Source: Paracoccus wurundjeri (GTDB lineage Bacteria; Pseudomonadota; Alphaproteobacteria; Rhodobacterales; Rhodobacteraceae). Taken from it: a DNA stretch of 64,000 bases. The stretch is from the NCBI RefSeq assembly GCF_030678915.1, contig NZ_JAUUTZ010000001.1, forward strand, positions 372,001-436,000, in the 5' to 3' direction. A model generated the notes under the pieces. The model made no database searches. It worked only from the letters and a program-made list of their open reading frames with translations, and was not told the origin of the DNA. Of this stretch, positions 27,956 to 37,867 are shown piece after piece; position 1 is the stretch's first letter, and each line of letters begins with the position of its first letter. Made by a program: the position numbers and the translations under genes.

Positions 27956-30259
27956 ATGAGTAAGAAACTGGGCAAGCGCGCTATCGCGCTGGTGACGGCT
28001 CTGACGATCTCGGTTCCGGCGGGATTGCTCGTGCCGCAATCGGCTGCGGCCTATGTGTTCAATGATGTGCGGATCGAGGGGGCGCAGCGGATCGAACCGG
28101 CGACCATCCTGTCCTACGCGAATATCGCGCGCGGGCAGGACGTTTCCGCCGGAGAGTTGAACGACGCCCTGCAGAGATTGCAGAATTCCGGTCTGTTCGA
28201 GACGGTCGAGGTCGTGCCGCAAGGCGGGCTGCTGGTCATTCGGGTCCGTGAATATCCCACGATCAACCAGATCACCTTCGAGGGTAATCGCCGGATCAAG
28301 GACGAACAGCTTGCTCAGGGCATTCAAAGCCAGGCACGCAGGGTCTATCAGCCATCCTTGGCGATGGCGGATGCTTCGAACATTGCTCAGGCCTATGCGG
28401 CAGAGGGGCGACTTGCCGCGCGTGTCGATCCCAAGATCATCCGCCGCAGTGACAATCGGGTCGATCTGGTGTTCGAAATCCGCGAGGGCGATCTGACCGA
28501 GATCGAACGAATCGGATTTACGGGCAATCGCTCTTATTCCGATCGCCGGCTGCGTCAGGTGCTGGAATCGAAACAGGCCGGATTGCTGCGTACGCTGATC
28601 CGCCGTGACACCTTTGCGCCGGAACGGGTTCCGGTGGATGAAAAACTGCTGACGGATTTCTACCGTTCGCGCGGTTTCGCTGATTTCAAGGTGCAGGGTA
28701 TCGCACCGGAAATCGCGCGGGAACGTGATGCGTTCTATATCACCTTCAACATTCAGGAAGGCCCGCGCTATCGCTTTGCGCGGATTGACACGATATCCCA
28801 GATTCCGGGGGTGGATGCCGCGCCCTTCGCGGCCCAGAACCGGGTCAAGCGCGGGGCCTATTACAATCCTGCGGCCATCGATAACACCATTCGCCGGATG
28901 GAGACCGTCGCCATTCAGCAAGGTCTCGATTTCGTCAATATCGAGCCCCGGGTAACACGGAATCCTCACGATCAGACCCTGAATCTTGTATTCGCACTGA
29001 CACGCGGCCCGCGGGTTTTCGTCGAGCGCATCGATATCGAGGGAAATACCACGACACGCGATGAAGTCATCCGCCGCGAATTCACCTCTGTCGAGGGCGA
29101 TCCGTTCAACCCGCGCGAAATCCGTAACGCGGCCGAGCGCATCCGGGCGCTGGGATATTTCGCGAATGCGAATGTAGACAGCCGTCAGGGCACCAGCGAC
29201 GAACGGGTGATCGTGGACGTCAATGTTGAGGAACAGCCGACCGGTTCCTTGTCATTCGGCGCATCTTACGGCGTCAATTCCGGTGTCGGCGTGAACATCT
29301 CCCTTAACGAAACCAATTTCCTTGGGCGGGGTCAGACTGTTGGCGTGACCGTCGCGACGGCCAAGGGCGACCGGCAGGCCTCGATCAATTTCATCGAGCC
29401 CTATTTCCTTGGCCGCGACCTGCGTTTCCGTTTCCGCACCTGGTATAGCGAAACCGAATCGCTGAATTCCGATTACGATACCCGTACCATGGGGCTGTCG
29501 CCATCGATCGAATTCCCGATTTCCGAGAATGGCCGGCTCGAACTGCGCTACAAGATCAATGAAGACAAGCTTGAGAATCTTGACGAGGGCAGTTCGCGAA
29601 TCCTGCGGGAAGAAGAAGGGACGCGCCTTAGTTCGGGTGTTGGTTATACCTATAGCTGGGACACGCGGCGCACAGGTCTTGATCCGCTGACAAGTTACAA
29701 GATCGAATTCGCACAGGACTTTGCGGGCCTTGGCGGTGATGTGAAAAGCGTCACCACAACCGCATTGGCCGGTGTCGAAAGCCGCGCCTGGCGTGAAGAG
29801 GTGACATTGCGCGCCGAGATCGAGGCCGGCGCAGTTCACGCGCTTGGCGATTACGACACCTGGATTCTGGATCGTTTCCGCGGCGGTGGCAAAATTCGCG
29901 GCTTTGAGCCGAACGGCATCGGCCCGCGCGATCTGAACGCGGATAACGAAGACGCTTTGGGTGGCAATTATTTCTGGGCAGCCCGGGCCGAGGCGCAATT
30001 CCCGCTTGGATTGCCCGAGGAATACGGCATCAGCGGCGGTCTGTTCGCCGATGTTGGTTCGATCTGGGGGCTGGATCAGACGATCGGGAATGGCGGGGCT
30101 GTGGTGGACGATTCGATGAATATCCGTGCTTCGGTCGGAGCATCGATCTTCTGGACCACGCCGATCGGGCCTTTGCGTTTCAACTTCTCGCATGCCGTCC
30201 GCAAGGAAGACTACGATGAAGAGCAGAATTTCGACCTGACGATTTCCACAAGGTTCTGA
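27956..30259 (+). CDS. bamA: Outer membrane protein assembly factor BamA
   Basis: A 767-residue Omp85 protein that inserts beta-barrel proteins into the outer membrane. It has a signal peptide (about 1-32, ending SAAA), five POTRA domains (first FNDVRIEGAQRIEPATIL), and a 16-strand barrel from about residue 420. The loop-6 motif RGGGKIRGFEPNGIGPRD contains the conserved VRGF/Y-type signature in the form IRGF. The C-terminus ends in phenylalanine (STRF), the usual barrel sorting signal. The ATG follows GAGGGGCGG. Its stop overlaps the ompH ATG (TGATG). Confidence 0.96.
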   Translation: MSKKLGKRAIALVTALTISVPAGLLVPQSAAAYVFNDVRIEGAQRIEPATILSYANIARGQDVSAGELNDALQRLQNSGLFETVEVVPQGGLLVIRVREYPTINQITFEGNRRIKDEQLAQGIQSQARRVYQPSLAMADASNIAQAYAAEGRLAARVDPKIIRRSDNRVDLVFEIREGDLTEIERIGFTGNRSYSDRRLRQVLESKQAGLLRTLIRRDTFAPERVPVDEKLLTDFYRSRGFADFKVQGIAPEIARERDAFYITFNIQEGPRYRFARIDTISQIPGVDAAPFAAQNRVKRGAYYNPAAIDNTIRRMETVAIQQGLDFVNIEPRVTRNPHDQTLNLVFALTRGPRVFVERIDIEGNTTTRDEVIRREFTSVEGDPFNPREIRNAAERIRALGYFANANVDSRQGTSDERVIVDVNVEEQPTGSLSFGASYGVNSGVGVNISLNETNFLGRGQTVGVTVATAKGDRQASINFIEPYFLGRDLRFRFRTWYSETESLNSDYDTRTMGLSPSIEFPISENGRLELRYKINEDKLENLDEGSSRILREEEGTRLSSGVGYTYSWDTRRTGLDPLTSYKIEFAQDFAGLGGDVKSVTTTALAGVESRAWREEVTLRAEIEAGAVHALGDYDTWILDRFRGGGKIRGFEPNGIGPRDLNADNEDALGGNYFWAARAEAQFPLGLPEEYGISGGLFADVGSIWGLDQTIGNGGAVVDDSMNIRASVGASIFWTTPIGPLRFNFSHAVRKEDYDEEQNFDLTISTRF

Positions 30260-30948
30260 TGCTGCGCGGGTTACGCATAATCCTGGCCTTCTGCCTGAAT
30301 TTGTCATGGCTGATGGCCGGGACGGCGGTTTTGGCTCAGGAATTAACCGAGGATTTCGCAACGCCGGAAACCCAGCAGGAAACGCAGCCACGCGAAAACC
30401 TTCCCAACCGGACCATCGAAAGCGATGGCGAGACGCCGGGGTTACAGGCCGCTCCTCTTCTGACGGTGGATCAGGAGCGGTTGTTTAGTGATTCCCAATG
30501 GGGCCAACGCGCGCAACGGGAACTTGAGGAAAAGGGCAGCAAGATCGAAGCCGAGAATGAAAGGCTTGCGAAGCAACTGTCCGATGAAGAGGCGGAATTG
30601 ACCGAAAAGCGTGAAACGCTTGATCCGGCAGAGTTTCGCAAGGAGGCCGAAGCCTTCGATGCCCGCGCTACCGAAATCCGGCGCGAACGTGCGCAGGTCG
30701 TGCAGGAGCTAAGCGCCCAGGCAGAAGCTGATCGGAACAATTTTTACCGCGCGGCGCTTCCGGTCATGGGTGAGGTCATGCAGGCCCGTGGTGCCATCGC
30801 CGTGCTGGATCGCAGGACGGTTTTTGTCTCGCTAGACGCTATCGATATCACGGATGAGTTGATTGCCGCTCTGGATGACCGGATCGGCGAGGGACCGGCA
30901 CAAGAAACTTCCGATCCCGAAATCCAACCAGCGCCCTCCGATAACTGA
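30259..30948 (+). CDS. OmpH/Skp-family periplasmic chaperone
   Basis: A 229-residue exported protein with a signal peptide (about 1-27, ending VLAQ) and a long charged coiled-coil (about 95-175), as in the Skp/OmpH holdase that carries unfolded outer-membrane proteins to the Bam complex. It begins on the bamA stop, the usual genetic pairing. A low-complexity Glu/Gln/Thr region follows the signal peptide, and the C-terminus is an acidic Pro-rich tail. Confidence 0.9.
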   Translation: MLRGLRIILAFCLNLSWLMAGTAVLAQELTEDFATPETQQETQPRENLPNRTIESDGETPGLQAAPLLTVDQERLFSDSQWGQRAQRELEEKGSKIEAENERLAKQLSDEEAELTEKRETLDPAEFRKEAEAFDARATEIRRERAQVVQELSAQAEADRNNFYRAALPVMGEVMQARGAIAVLDRRTVFVSLDAIDITDELIAALDDRIGEGPAQETSDPEIQPAPSDN

Positions 30949-30972
30949 ACAAGGTCAGCTATTCCGGCTATC

Positions 30973-31911
30973 CTATGGCAATAAAGCGATTTTTTCGCTG
31001 ATCAGGGCGAACAGTCCGTCGCGATCCACATGCCGGATGAACAGCGCATTTGCCGGGCGTTCGCTGACCTGCCACCAATCCGCAACCGTCATGCCCGTCG
31101 TGAACTCGCCCTGGGTCTCGATCTCGACATTAATCTGCCTGCCCTCGAAAAGCTCGGGGCGAAGCAGCCATGCGATCGTGCAGGGATCGTGTAACGGAGC
31201 CCCTTCGCTACCGTATTTCTCTCGGTCGTAGCGCTCGAAGAAATCGGTCCAGCTTGCCACCGCCGGGCCGCAGCGATTGGGCAGGGCGCGCATCGCCTCG
31301 ACCCAGCCGTGCGAGGTCAATGCCTCATGCGTCACATCCAGCGGCAGCACGACCAGCGGTGCACCTGACGCAAAGACGATGCTGGCGGCTTCGGGATCGA
31401 CATAGATATTGAACTCTGCCGCCGGGGTGATGTTGCCCACTTCGAAATAGGCGCCACCCATCAGGACGATCTGTTTCACACGAGAGACAATATCGGGGGC
31501 TTTCTGGAAAGCGGTGGCAATATTGGTCAGCGGGCCGATGGGCACCAGCGTGATGCTGCCCTCAGGGTGCTGGCGCAGGCTGTCGATGATGAAATCCACG
31601 GCGTGGACGGATTGCAGCTGCATCGCCGGCGTGGGAAGTTCGATTCCGTCGAGGCCGGTCTTGCCATGAACATGCTCGGCCGTCACTAGTTTGCGGGTAA
31701 GCGGCGCGTCGCAACCCGCGAAGACCGGAATTTCCTGCCGTCCCGCCAGTTCAAGTATCTTGCGGGCGTTCAGTTCGGTCAGGTTCAGGGGCACATTGCC
31801 TGCGACGGCGGTAATCCCCAAAAGGTCCAGTTCCGAGCTCGCCAGCGCCAGCAGGATCGCAACGGCGTCATCCTGACCGGGATCCGTATCGATGATGATT
31901 TTCTGTGTCAT
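30973..31911 (-). CDS. Inosine-uridine-preferring nucleoside hydrolase family protein
   Basis: A 312-residue nucleoside hydrolase that splits ribonucleosides into base and ribose. The calcium-binding DTDPGQDDAVAILLAL is at the N-terminus, and PIGPLTNIATAF, MGGAYFEVGNITPAAEFNIYVDPEAA and a C-terminal HDP motif complete the active site. Specificity for pyrimidine or purine nucleosides is not clear. The ATG at 31911 is used; the frame extends upstream but has no family sequence there. It converges with ompH and is divergent from the DUF2189 gene. Confidence 0.93.
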   Translation of the reverse strand: MTQKIIIDTDPGQDDAVAILLALASSELDLLGITAVAGNVPLNLTELNARKILELAGRQEIPVFAGCDAPLTRKLVTAEHVHGKTGLDGIELPTPAMQLQSVHAVDFIIDSLRQHPEGSITLVPIGPLTNIATAFQKAPDIVSRVKQIVLMGGAYFEVGNITPAAEFNIYVDPEAASIVFASGAPLVVLPLDVTHEALTSHGWVEAMRALPNRCGPAVASWTDFFERYDREKYGSEGAPLHDPCTIAWLLRPELFEGRQINVEIETQGEFTTGMTVADWWQVSERPANALFIRHVDRDGLFALISEKIALLP

Positions 31912-32115
31912 GGCTGCCCCCGTGGTTGGGCGTAAATCTGCGCTGCGGGGCGAATGGGTGCAACCGGAAAACCGCGCCGGGCGAATACGGAAAACGTGAT
32001 CCGGAATTTGCGGTTTTTCTGCTATACTGTTGATATCCGGGCTTGAGATTGCCGGAATAACCGCGTGTATCCGCATATCCCGAGCCCGCCGGCTTTGTAA
32101 AAGGGAGGCTTCGGC

Positions 32116-32973
32116 ATGGATCAAACCATTGGGAACCCGGTTTCTTGGGCAGTACGCCACATATCCGCCTCATTCTCGCATGTTGGCGATATGGCGCGTA
32201 CGGTCAGCGGCGAAGAAGAGCAGGAATTGCCCATCGTCAATACCTTGTCACTGCAGGATTTGCGTGACGCGCTTGCGCAGGGTTATGATGATTTCAAGAC
32301 ATTCCGCTCGGATCTGATCGCTGTCTGCACACTTTACCCGATCATCGGCATCTGCCTTGCCGTCATGGCGTTTCAGGGCAATCTGGTTCACCTGATCGTT
32401 CCGCTGATCACGGGCTTTGCCTTGCTTGGTCCCGTGGCATCGGTTGGCATGTATGAGATGAGCAGACGTCGTGAAGCGGGGCAGAAGACGGATTGGCTGG
32501 CGATATTCGAGGTGATCCGTTCGCCGAATATCGGGGCGATTCTGGTGCTTGCCGTCATGTGCTTCGCGCTGTTCGCCGCCTGGCTGGGGCTGGCGCATGT
32601 CATCTATCTGATGACTATCGGCACATGGCCGCCCGCAAGCATTGGAAGTTTTCTGGCCGATGTCTTCGGAACGCCCGCTGGCTCGGTAATGATGATCGTG
32701 GGAACGGCGGTGGGCTTTATCTTTGCGCTTGTCGTGCTGACGATCAGTATCGTCTCTTTCCCGCTCTTGCTTGAACGCAGGGTCGGTGTCCCGGTTGCCA
32801 TCGCGACCTCTTTGCAGGTGGTGAAGGAAAACCCGATTCCGGCCATGGTGTGGGGCCTGATCGTTGCCGTGTCGCTGACGATAGGTTCGATCCCGGCATT
32901 GCTGGGATTGATGGTGGTCCTGCCCATCCTTGGGCATGCGACATGGCATCTGTATCGCAAAGCTGTCACCTGA
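32116..32973 (+). CDS. DUF2189 integral membrane protein
   Basis: A 285-residue inner-membrane protein with about six hydrophobic helices after a soluble N-terminal 70 residues (which include LSLQDLRDALAQGYDDF). The middle GPVASVGMYEMSRRREAG and the helix arrangement match family DUF2189, seen in proteins sometimes annotated as cytochrome c oxidase subunit I-like but without haem ligands. The function is unknown. A GGGAGG ribosome site is seven bases upstream. It converges with tgt. Confidence 0.88.
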   Translation: MDQTIGNPVSWAVRHISASFSHVGDMARTVSGEEEQELPIVNTLSLQDLRDALAQGYDDFKTFRSDLIAVCTLYPIIGICLAVMAFQGNLVHLIVPLITGFALLGPVASVGMYEMSRRREAGQKTDWLAIFEVIRSPNIGAILVLAVMCFALFAAWLGLAHVIYLMTIGTWPPASIGSFLADVFGTPAGSVMMIVGTAVGFIFALVVLTISIVSFPLLLERRVGVPVAIATSLQVVKENPIPAMVWGLIVAVSLTIGSIPALLGLMVVLPILGHATWHLYRKAVT

Positions 32974-33036
32974 AACACAAGACACGACGCAGAGGGCAAC
33001 GCGAGGGGATCGGCAGCAGACATTGCCAGCTATTCG

Positions 33037-34167
33037 TCAAAGCGGGGGGATATCGCCCCCCGCACGCATCGCGTGGAAATCCGCGATGTAACCGTCCAGC
33101 CGCCCCTGGCTGATCGCATCGCGCAGACCGGCCATGAGATCCTGATAATAGTGCAGGTTATGCCATGTCAGCAGCATGCCCGAAATCATCTCTCCGGCGC
33201 GGAAGACATGGTGAAGATAAGCGCGGGAATAGCTGCGGCAGGCAGGACATGTGCAATCCTCGTCCAGTGGGCGCGGATCATCCTGATGCCGGGCATTCTT
33301 GATATTGATCTGCCCGCGCCGCGTCCATGCCTGCCCGGTGCGACCCGAGCGCGATGGCAGGACGCAATCCATCATGTCGACCCCGCGTTGAACCGCGCCC
33401 ACGATATCATCCGGCTTGCCCACCCCCATCAGATAGCGCGGCTTGTCCTGCGGCAACAACCCGGGGGCGTAGTCCAGAACGCCGAACATCGCCTCTTGCC
33501 CCTCACCCACGGCAAGTCCGCCGATGGCATAGCCGTCGAAGCCGATCCCGGTCAGGGCCTGCGCCGATTCCTCGCGTAATTCGCGGGTGACGCCGCCCTG
33601 CATGATGCCGAACAGCGCATGGCCCGGGCGGTCTCCGAAAGCGTCGCGGGACCGTTGCGCCCATCGCATCGAGCGTCGCATGGAATCCGCCACGGTTTCC
33701 TCGGTCGCGGGCAGGGCGGGGCATTCATCGAAGGCCATAACGATATCCGAACCCAGCAACCCTTGGATCTCCATGCTGCGCTCGGGCGTGAGTTCATGGC
33801 GCGAGCCGTCGATATGACTCGCGAAAGTCACGCCTTCCTCGGTCAGTTTGCGCAGGGGACCAAGGCTCATCACCTGAAATCCGCCCGAATCGGTCAGAAT
33901 GGGGCGCTGCCAGTTCATGAAATCGTGAAGGCCGCCAAGTCGCGCGATCCGTTCGGCGCCCGGCCGCAGCATCAGGTGATAGGTATTTCCCAGCAGGATA
34001 TCCGCGCCGGTTTCGCGCACCGATTCCGGCAACATCGCCTTGACGGTCGCGGCAGTTCCCACGGGCATGAAGGCTGGCGTGCGGATATCGCCCCGCGTGG
34101 TCTGGAGGGTTCCCGTGCGCGCCAGTCCGTCGCGGGCATTCACGGCAAAGGAAAATCGGTCGGACAT
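33037..34167 (-). CDS. tgt: Queuine tRNA-ribosyltransferase
   Basis: A 376-residue tRNA-guanine transglycosylase that swaps G34 for preQ1 in tRNAs with GUN anticodons. Motifs: [29 protein letters not shown] (catalytic Asp), [12 protein letters not shown], and the zinc site [16 protein letters not shown] with a following histidine. The ATG at 34167 (MSDRFSF) is chosen over one six codons upstream because it matches the family start. A 22-base palindromic run covers its last codons (see separate entry). Confidence 0.95.
   Translation of the reverse strand: MSDRFSFAVNARDGLARTGTLQTTRGDIRTPAFMPVGTAATVKAMLPESVRETGADILLGNTYHLMLRPGAERIARLGGLHDFMNWQRPILTDSGGFQVMSLGPLRKLTEEGVTFASHIDGSRHELTPERSMEIQGLLGSDIVMAFDECPALPATEETVADSMRRSMRWAQRSRDAFGDRPGHALFGIMQGGVTRELREESAQALTGIGFDGYAIGGLAVGEGQEAMFGVLDYAPGLLPQDKPRYLMGVGKPDDIVGAVQRGVDMMDCVLPSRSGRTGQAWTRRGQINIKNARHQDDPRPLDEDCTCPACRSYSRAYLHHVFRAGEMISGMLLTWHNLHYYQDLMAGLRDAISQGRLDGYIADFHAMRAGGDIPPL
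33042..33063. terminator. Possible bidirectional hairpin at the end of tgt
   Basis: GCGGGGGG (33042-33049) and CCCCCCGC (33056-33063) form an 8-bp perfect stem around ATATCG. It overlaps the last codons of tgt and lies about 70 bases after the convergent DUF2189 gene. There is no T-run after it in either direction, so the terminator call is tentative. Confidence 0.35.
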
Positions 34168-34293
34168 GTGCTTGGGCCTGTTCATGAAACCGCATGCCCA
34201 TAGCCCGTTTACCTGGCAGAGGCAACGCTGGCCGGACTGGACCCACGCCTTCCGGTACCCTATATATCCAAGTGAAATTGACAGGAACGCGAT

Positions 34294-34650
34294 ATGACAG
34301 AATCGATGATGGAAGGAGAGCCGCTGATCGCGCCCTCAAGCACCGATCACCCGCTATATGATTCGGTGGTCGAGGCTTGCAAGACCGTCTATGATCCCGA
34401 AATCCCGGTGAATATCTATGATCTGGGGCTGATCTATACGGTTGATATCAACGACTCGAATGATGTCCGGATCATCATGACCCTGACCGCGCCGGGTTGC
34501 CCGGTCGCGGGTGAAATGCCGGGTTGGGTGGCTGACGCGGTCGAGCCTTTGCCGGGCGTCAAGCAGGTTGATGTCGAGATGACCTTTCAGCCGCAATGGG
34601 GCATGGACATGATGTCCGACGAAGCGCGGCTGGAACTAGGCTTCATGTGA
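34294..34650 (+). CDS. SufT-like DUF59/MIP18-family Fe-S assembly protein
   Basis: A 118-residue DUF59 protein with [35 protein letters not shown] (a conserved Cys in GCP) and the C-terminal [15 protein letters not shown] typical of SufT. The family helps mature Fe-S proteins. It is followed 165 bases later by an A-type carrier, which supports an Fe-S role. AGGAA precedes the ATG; a second ATG four codons in is possible. It is divergent from tgt. Confidence 0.9.
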   Translation: MTESMMEGEPLIAPSSTDHPLYDSVVEACKTVYDPEIPVNIYDLGLIYTVDINDSNDVRIIMTLTAPGCPVAGEMPGWVADAVEPLPGVKQVDVEMTFQPQWGMDMMSDEARLELGFM

Positions 34651-34676
34651 TTTTCCGCCGTTCATCTTATGAAAAA

Positions 34677-34742
34677 GGGGGCTGTCCGCCCCCGCCGCCC
34701 GTTCCGGGCGACTCCCCCGAAGGTATTTCCGCAAAAGAGAAG
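34677..34742 (+). repeat. Composite intergenic element, copy A (hairpins plus CCGAAGGTATTT tail)
   Basis: Located between the sufT-like gene and the A-type carrier gene. It has a hairpin GGGGGC-TGTCC-GCCCCC (34677-34693), a second hairpin CGCCCG-TTC-CGGGCG (34696-34710) and then CCCGAAGGTATTT with GCAAA and AGAAG (34716-34742). A second copy with the same parts lies at 37785-37844 on the other strand. The hairpins probably terminate transcription; the role of the conserved tail is unknown. Confidence 0.7.
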
Positions 34743-34814
34743 CTGCTCGTGGGATCTTGAGATGAGCGGGCAGGGGCCTTATCTTTGGAGTAACCGAGTC
34801 AGGAAGGTTCGATC

Positions 34815-35186
34815 ATGTTTGGCATTCCCGGATCATCTCCGGTCACGATCACGCCCACCGCCGAGAAGCAGATCGCCCGGCTGATGGCGGGCAAGAACGC
34901 TTATGGCTTGCGGATCGGCCTGAAAAAGGGCGGATGCGCCGGCATGGAATATACGATGGAATTGGCCGATACGCCCAATGCAAACGAAGAGGTCGTTGAA
35001 CAGGGCGGGGCGCGGGTGATGATCGCGCCCATGGCACAGATGTTCCTGTTCGGAACCGAAATCGATTATGAAACCGGTCTGCTGGAATCCGGTTTCAAAT
35101 TCCGCAATCCGAATGTTACCGACAGTTGCGGCTGTGGTGAGTCGGTCCGGTTCGAGCCTTTGGAAGGCAGCCGCGCCGAACTGTAA
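34815..35186 (+). CDS. A-type Fe-S cluster carrier (HesB/IscA/SufA family)
   Basis: A 123-residue A-type carrier that accepts an Fe-S cluster from the scaffold and hands it to target proteins. The three cluster cysteines are visible: GGCAGMEY near residue 41 and CGCGES near 107-109. The ATG has AGGAAGG seven bases upstream. It follows a terminator-like element, so it is probably transcribed from its own promoter in 34743-34800. Confidence 0.93.
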   Translation: MFGIPGSSPVTITPTAEKQIARLMAGKNAYGLRIGLKKGGCAGMEYTMELADTPNANEEVVEQGGARVMIAPMAQMFLFGTEIDYETGLLESGFKFRNPNVTDSCGCGESVRFEPLEGSRAEL

Positions 35187-35280
35187 TCTCTTCGTTATTC
35201 CGGCTGATCCTGACGCTATCACGATTGCGCCGGGACGCCATTATCCTTAATCCGGGCGCAGAAACGGATAGGAGGATCAT

Positions 35281-36030
35281 ATGGCACCGCGCAAACTGGC
35301 CGCAGGAAACTGGAAGATGAATGGCGATCTGGCGTCGCTGACCGAGATCGACCAGCTTTGCAAGGCGCATCCGGAACCGGGTTGCGATATGCTGATCTGC
35401 CCTCCGGCCTTGCTGGTTTATCCGATGGTGGCAAGCGCGCAAACTCATGCCCTGATGGTGGGCGGACAGGATTGCCATGCGAAGGAATCCGGGGCGCATA
35501 CGGGCGATATCTCGGCAGCGCAGTTGCGGGATGCCGGCGCGGACTACGTGATCCTTGGCCATTCCGAAAGGCGCGCGGATCATGGCGAAACGAATGCCGA
35601 TGTGGCGGCCAAGGCTGCTGCCGCGCATCAGGCGGGGTTGATCGCGATAATTTGTGTGGGTGAAACCGAGGCACAGCGAGATGCGGGTGAAACCCTGTCC
35701 GTGATCGGCGATCAGATCGCCGGATCGCTGCCCGAAAGAAGCGATTCCGCAAATACCGTCATTGCCTATGAACCGGTCTGGGCGATCGGGACGGGCCGCA
35801 CGCCGACCAATGAGCAGATAGCCGAAGTGCACGGCTTTATCCGGAGGCAACTTGACGGGCGCACAGGCGATGCGGTCAATTTGCGGCTGCTTTACGGCGG
35901 CAGCGTCAAGCCCGTGAACGCTGCAGAGATCTTTGCCATTCCGAATGTCGACGGTGCCCTGGTCGGCGGCGCGAGCCTGAAGGCGGCGGATTTTGGCGGA
36001 ATCGTCGCTGCGCTGGAAGCGGCCGGCTGA
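35281..36030 (+). CDS. tpiA: Triose-phosphate isomerase
   Basis: A 249-residue TIM-barrel enzyme that interconverts DHAP and glyceraldehyde-3-phosphate, needed in glycolysis and in regeneration of the Calvin cycle encoded just downstream. Catalytic residues lie in GNWKMNG (Lys), LGHSERRAD (His) and [14 protein letters not shown] (Glu); LYGGSVKP closes the active site. TAGGAGGATCAT gives a strong ribosome site. It converges with cbbY. Confidence 0.97.
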   Translation: MAPRKLAAGNWKMNGDLASLTEIDQLCKAHPEPGCDMLICPPALLVYPMVASAQTHALMVGGQDCHAKESGAHTGDISAAQLRDAGADYVILGHSERRADHGETNADVAAKAAAAHQAGLIAIICVGETEAQRDAGETLSVIGDQIAGSLPERSDSANTVIAYEPVWAIGTGRTPTNEQIAEVHGFIRRQLDGRTGDAVNLRLLYGGSVKPVNAAEIFAIPNVDGALVGGASLKAADFGGIVAALEAAG

Positions 36031-36051
36031 ACCGGTTTCAACGCATCGGCA

Positions 36052-36753
36052 TCAGGGTTGATTTTCAAACAGATATGCAAGCGATCCGGGCAGGTGTGCC
36101 CGGGTCAGATCATGGCCGCGCCAGGTGGCATCGCTGAAATCCTGATGTCTCGTATGGGCTGAGGGCGTCACCATGCAGCGCAATCCCGCAGACAAAGCCG
36201 CATTCAGCCCCGGCAGACTGTCCTCGAAGGCGATCGCCTGCGTGGCCTCAACGCCAAGCCGGTCAAGCGCAAGCAGATAAACATCCGGCGCCGGTTTCTT
36301 TTCCGCAACCTCATCTCCGGCGGCGATCACGTCGAATACCGACTCTGCGTTCGCTTCCCAACAGTTCCGGCACAGCGCGTCCACATTGCTGCGGCTCGTG
36401 GTCGTGGCGACGGCAATTTTCAGCCCGGCTTTTCGCCCTACATCTATCAGGTCTCGGACACCGGGACGTAATTCCAGCACTTCGTCCCGTAAGATTTCCG
36501 CATAGCGCGCGGTTTTATCGGCATGCAGCGTGACAATCTCTTCATCAGATGGCCGCGCCGCTCCGATTTCGTCGCGATAGCGTCGGAGCCGCTCTTTCCC
36601 ACCGGTCGTGCCCAGCAACCGCGTGTATTCCGTGACCGACCAATGCCAGTCCAGCCCTGCCTTAGCGAAACTTTCGTTGAAGGCCCGGCGATGCGCTTCT
36701 TCGGTCTCGGTCAGCGTGCCATCCACATCGAAAATCAGAGCGCGCAGCGTCAT
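36052..36753 (-). CDS. cbbY: CbbY, HAD-type xylulose-1,5-bisphosphate phosphatase
   Basis: A 233-residue HAD phosphatase with motif [13 protein letters not shown], motif II ATTTSRS, and motif IV FEDSLPG. CbbY removes xylulose-1,5-bisphosphate, a misfire product that inhibits red-type RuBisCO. It is the last gene of the cbb operon; its ATG overlaps the cbbX stop (ATGA). In some Paracoccus operons cbbZ follows, but here the next gene is the convergent tpiA. Confidence 0.93.
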   Translation of the reverse strand: MTLRALIFDVDGTLTETEEAHRRAFNESFAKAGLDWHWSVTEYTRLLGTTGGKERLRRYRDEIGAARPSDEEIVTLHADKTARYAEILRDEVLELRPGVRDLIDVGRKAGLKIAVATTTSRSNVDALCRNCWEANAESVFDVIAAGDEVAEKKPAPDVYLLALDRLGVEATQAIAFEDSLPGLNAALSAGLRCMVTPSAHTRHQDFSDATWRGHDLTRAHLPGSLAYLFENQP

Positions 36754-37682
36754 GCCGCGCCGGTGGCGGGCTTGCGATCCACATCCAATCCGCCCTGAAA
36801 GACCCGGCTTGCCCTGATATCCGGTTCCGAGATGGTCGACAGCGCCCGGGCGTCCAGTGGCCCCTTGGCCTCGTTGAACAGCCGGTTCGCCTGCCGCAGC
36901 CGCGCCCGGTCCAGGGCATTGCGGACCGAACGGGCATTGGCGAAATGCGGCTGAACGCGGCGCAGCCGGATATATTCCTCCATCGCCTTTTCTCCGCCTT
37001 GATCAAAGCGATACCCCAATCCGTTCAGCATCACTCCGGCGATCTGATCCAGTTCCTCATCGGTATAATCGGGAAACTCGATATGATGCGCCATACGCGA
37101 CCGGAAACCCGGATTGGCATTGAAGAAGCGGTCCATCCGATCTGCGTAACCTGCCATGATGACCACCAGATCGTCACGGTTGTTTTCCATCACCTGAAGC
37201 AGGATCTCGATGGCCTCCTGCCCGTAATCCCGCTCATTTTCGGGTCGATAGAGATAATAGGCCTCATCGATGAACAAGACGCCGCCCATGGCCTTTTTCA
37301 GGACTTCCTTGGTCTTGGGCGCGGTATGGCCGATATATTGGCCCACCAGATCGTCACGGGTCACGGTGACAAGATGACCCTTGCGGACATAACCCAGACG
37401 ATGCAGCAGGCTGGCCATTTTCAGGGCTACGGTTGTCTTGCCGGTACCGGGATTGCCGGTAAAGCTCATATGCAGGGTAGGGGTTTCGCTGCTCAATCCC
37501 ATCTGCTGCCGCGCCCGGTCCACCAGCAGAAGCGCCGCCGTTTCGCGAATGCGTTGCTTGACCGGTGCAAGGCCGATCATCGTTTCGTCAAGCTCCTGCA
37601 AGATGTCGCGCACGCCGCTTTCCTCGAATGCGGCGGCCAGATCGACCGTAGTAGGCCTCTCGATATCGCTTTGATCGTTCAT
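36750..37682 (-). CDS. cbbX: Red-type RuBisCO activase CbbX
   Basis: A 310-residue AAA+ protein that pulls on the RuBisCO large-subunit C-terminus to free inhibited active sites. Walker A GNPGTGKT is at residues 76-83, Walker [13 protein letters not shown] near 130-140, and the sensor/arginine region [14 protein letters not shown] near 210. The ATG 37682 ([10 protein letters not shown]) has AGAGG nine bases upstream. It is separated from cbbS by 185 bases holding a strong hairpin element, unlike the tight spacing elsewhere in the operon. Confidence 0.96.
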   Translation of the reverse strand: MNDQSDIERPTTVDLAAAFEESGVRDILQELDETMIGLAPVKQRIRETAALLLVDRARQQMGLSSETPTLHMSFTGNPGTGKTTVALKMASLLHRLGYVRKGHLVTVTRDDLVGQYIGHTAPKTKEVLKKAMGGVLFIDEAYYLYRPENERDYGQEAIEILLQVMENNRDDLVVIMAGYADRMDRFFNANPGFRSRMAHHIEFPDYTDEELDQIAGVMLNGLGYRFDQGGEKAMEEYIRLRRVQPHFANARSVRNALDRARLRQANRLFNEAKGPLDARALSTISEPDIRASRVFQGGLDVDRKPATGAA

Positions 37683-37784
37683 CACAAACCTCTTGCAGAG
37701 ACAGGGATCAATTCGGGCGACGGCAGGGGGGAACCGCCGCCCGAAACCGGGTGGATCCAAATGGAAACCTGCCCGAACTCACAT

Positions 37785-37844
37785 CTTCTTCTTTGCCCAA
37801 ATACCTTCGGGAGGGGTCCGGGGAGGGCAGACAGCCCTCTCCGG
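37785..37844 (-). repeat. Composite intergenic element, copy B, between cbbS and cbbX
   Basis: Read on the minus strand, an 11-bp stem with loop TGTCT (37844 to 37818; one G-T pair) is followed by CCCGAAGGTATTT, GCAAA and AGAAG (37811 to 37785). The loop TGTC and the tail match copy A at 34677-34742. It sits 24 bases after the cbbS stop on the coding strand, so it likely stops or slows transcription after cbbLS, lowering cbbXY output. Nothing else is recognised in 37683-37784. Confidence 0.7.
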
Positions 37845-37867
37845 CTATCGCGGGACGCAATTGCCGG

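Noticed and set aside
31912..32115. Possible promoter with TATACT at 32025-32030 and gene content of the gap
   Set aside because: No acceptable -35 box at the proper spacing; the 204-base gap holds no supported gene and I see nothing else in it.
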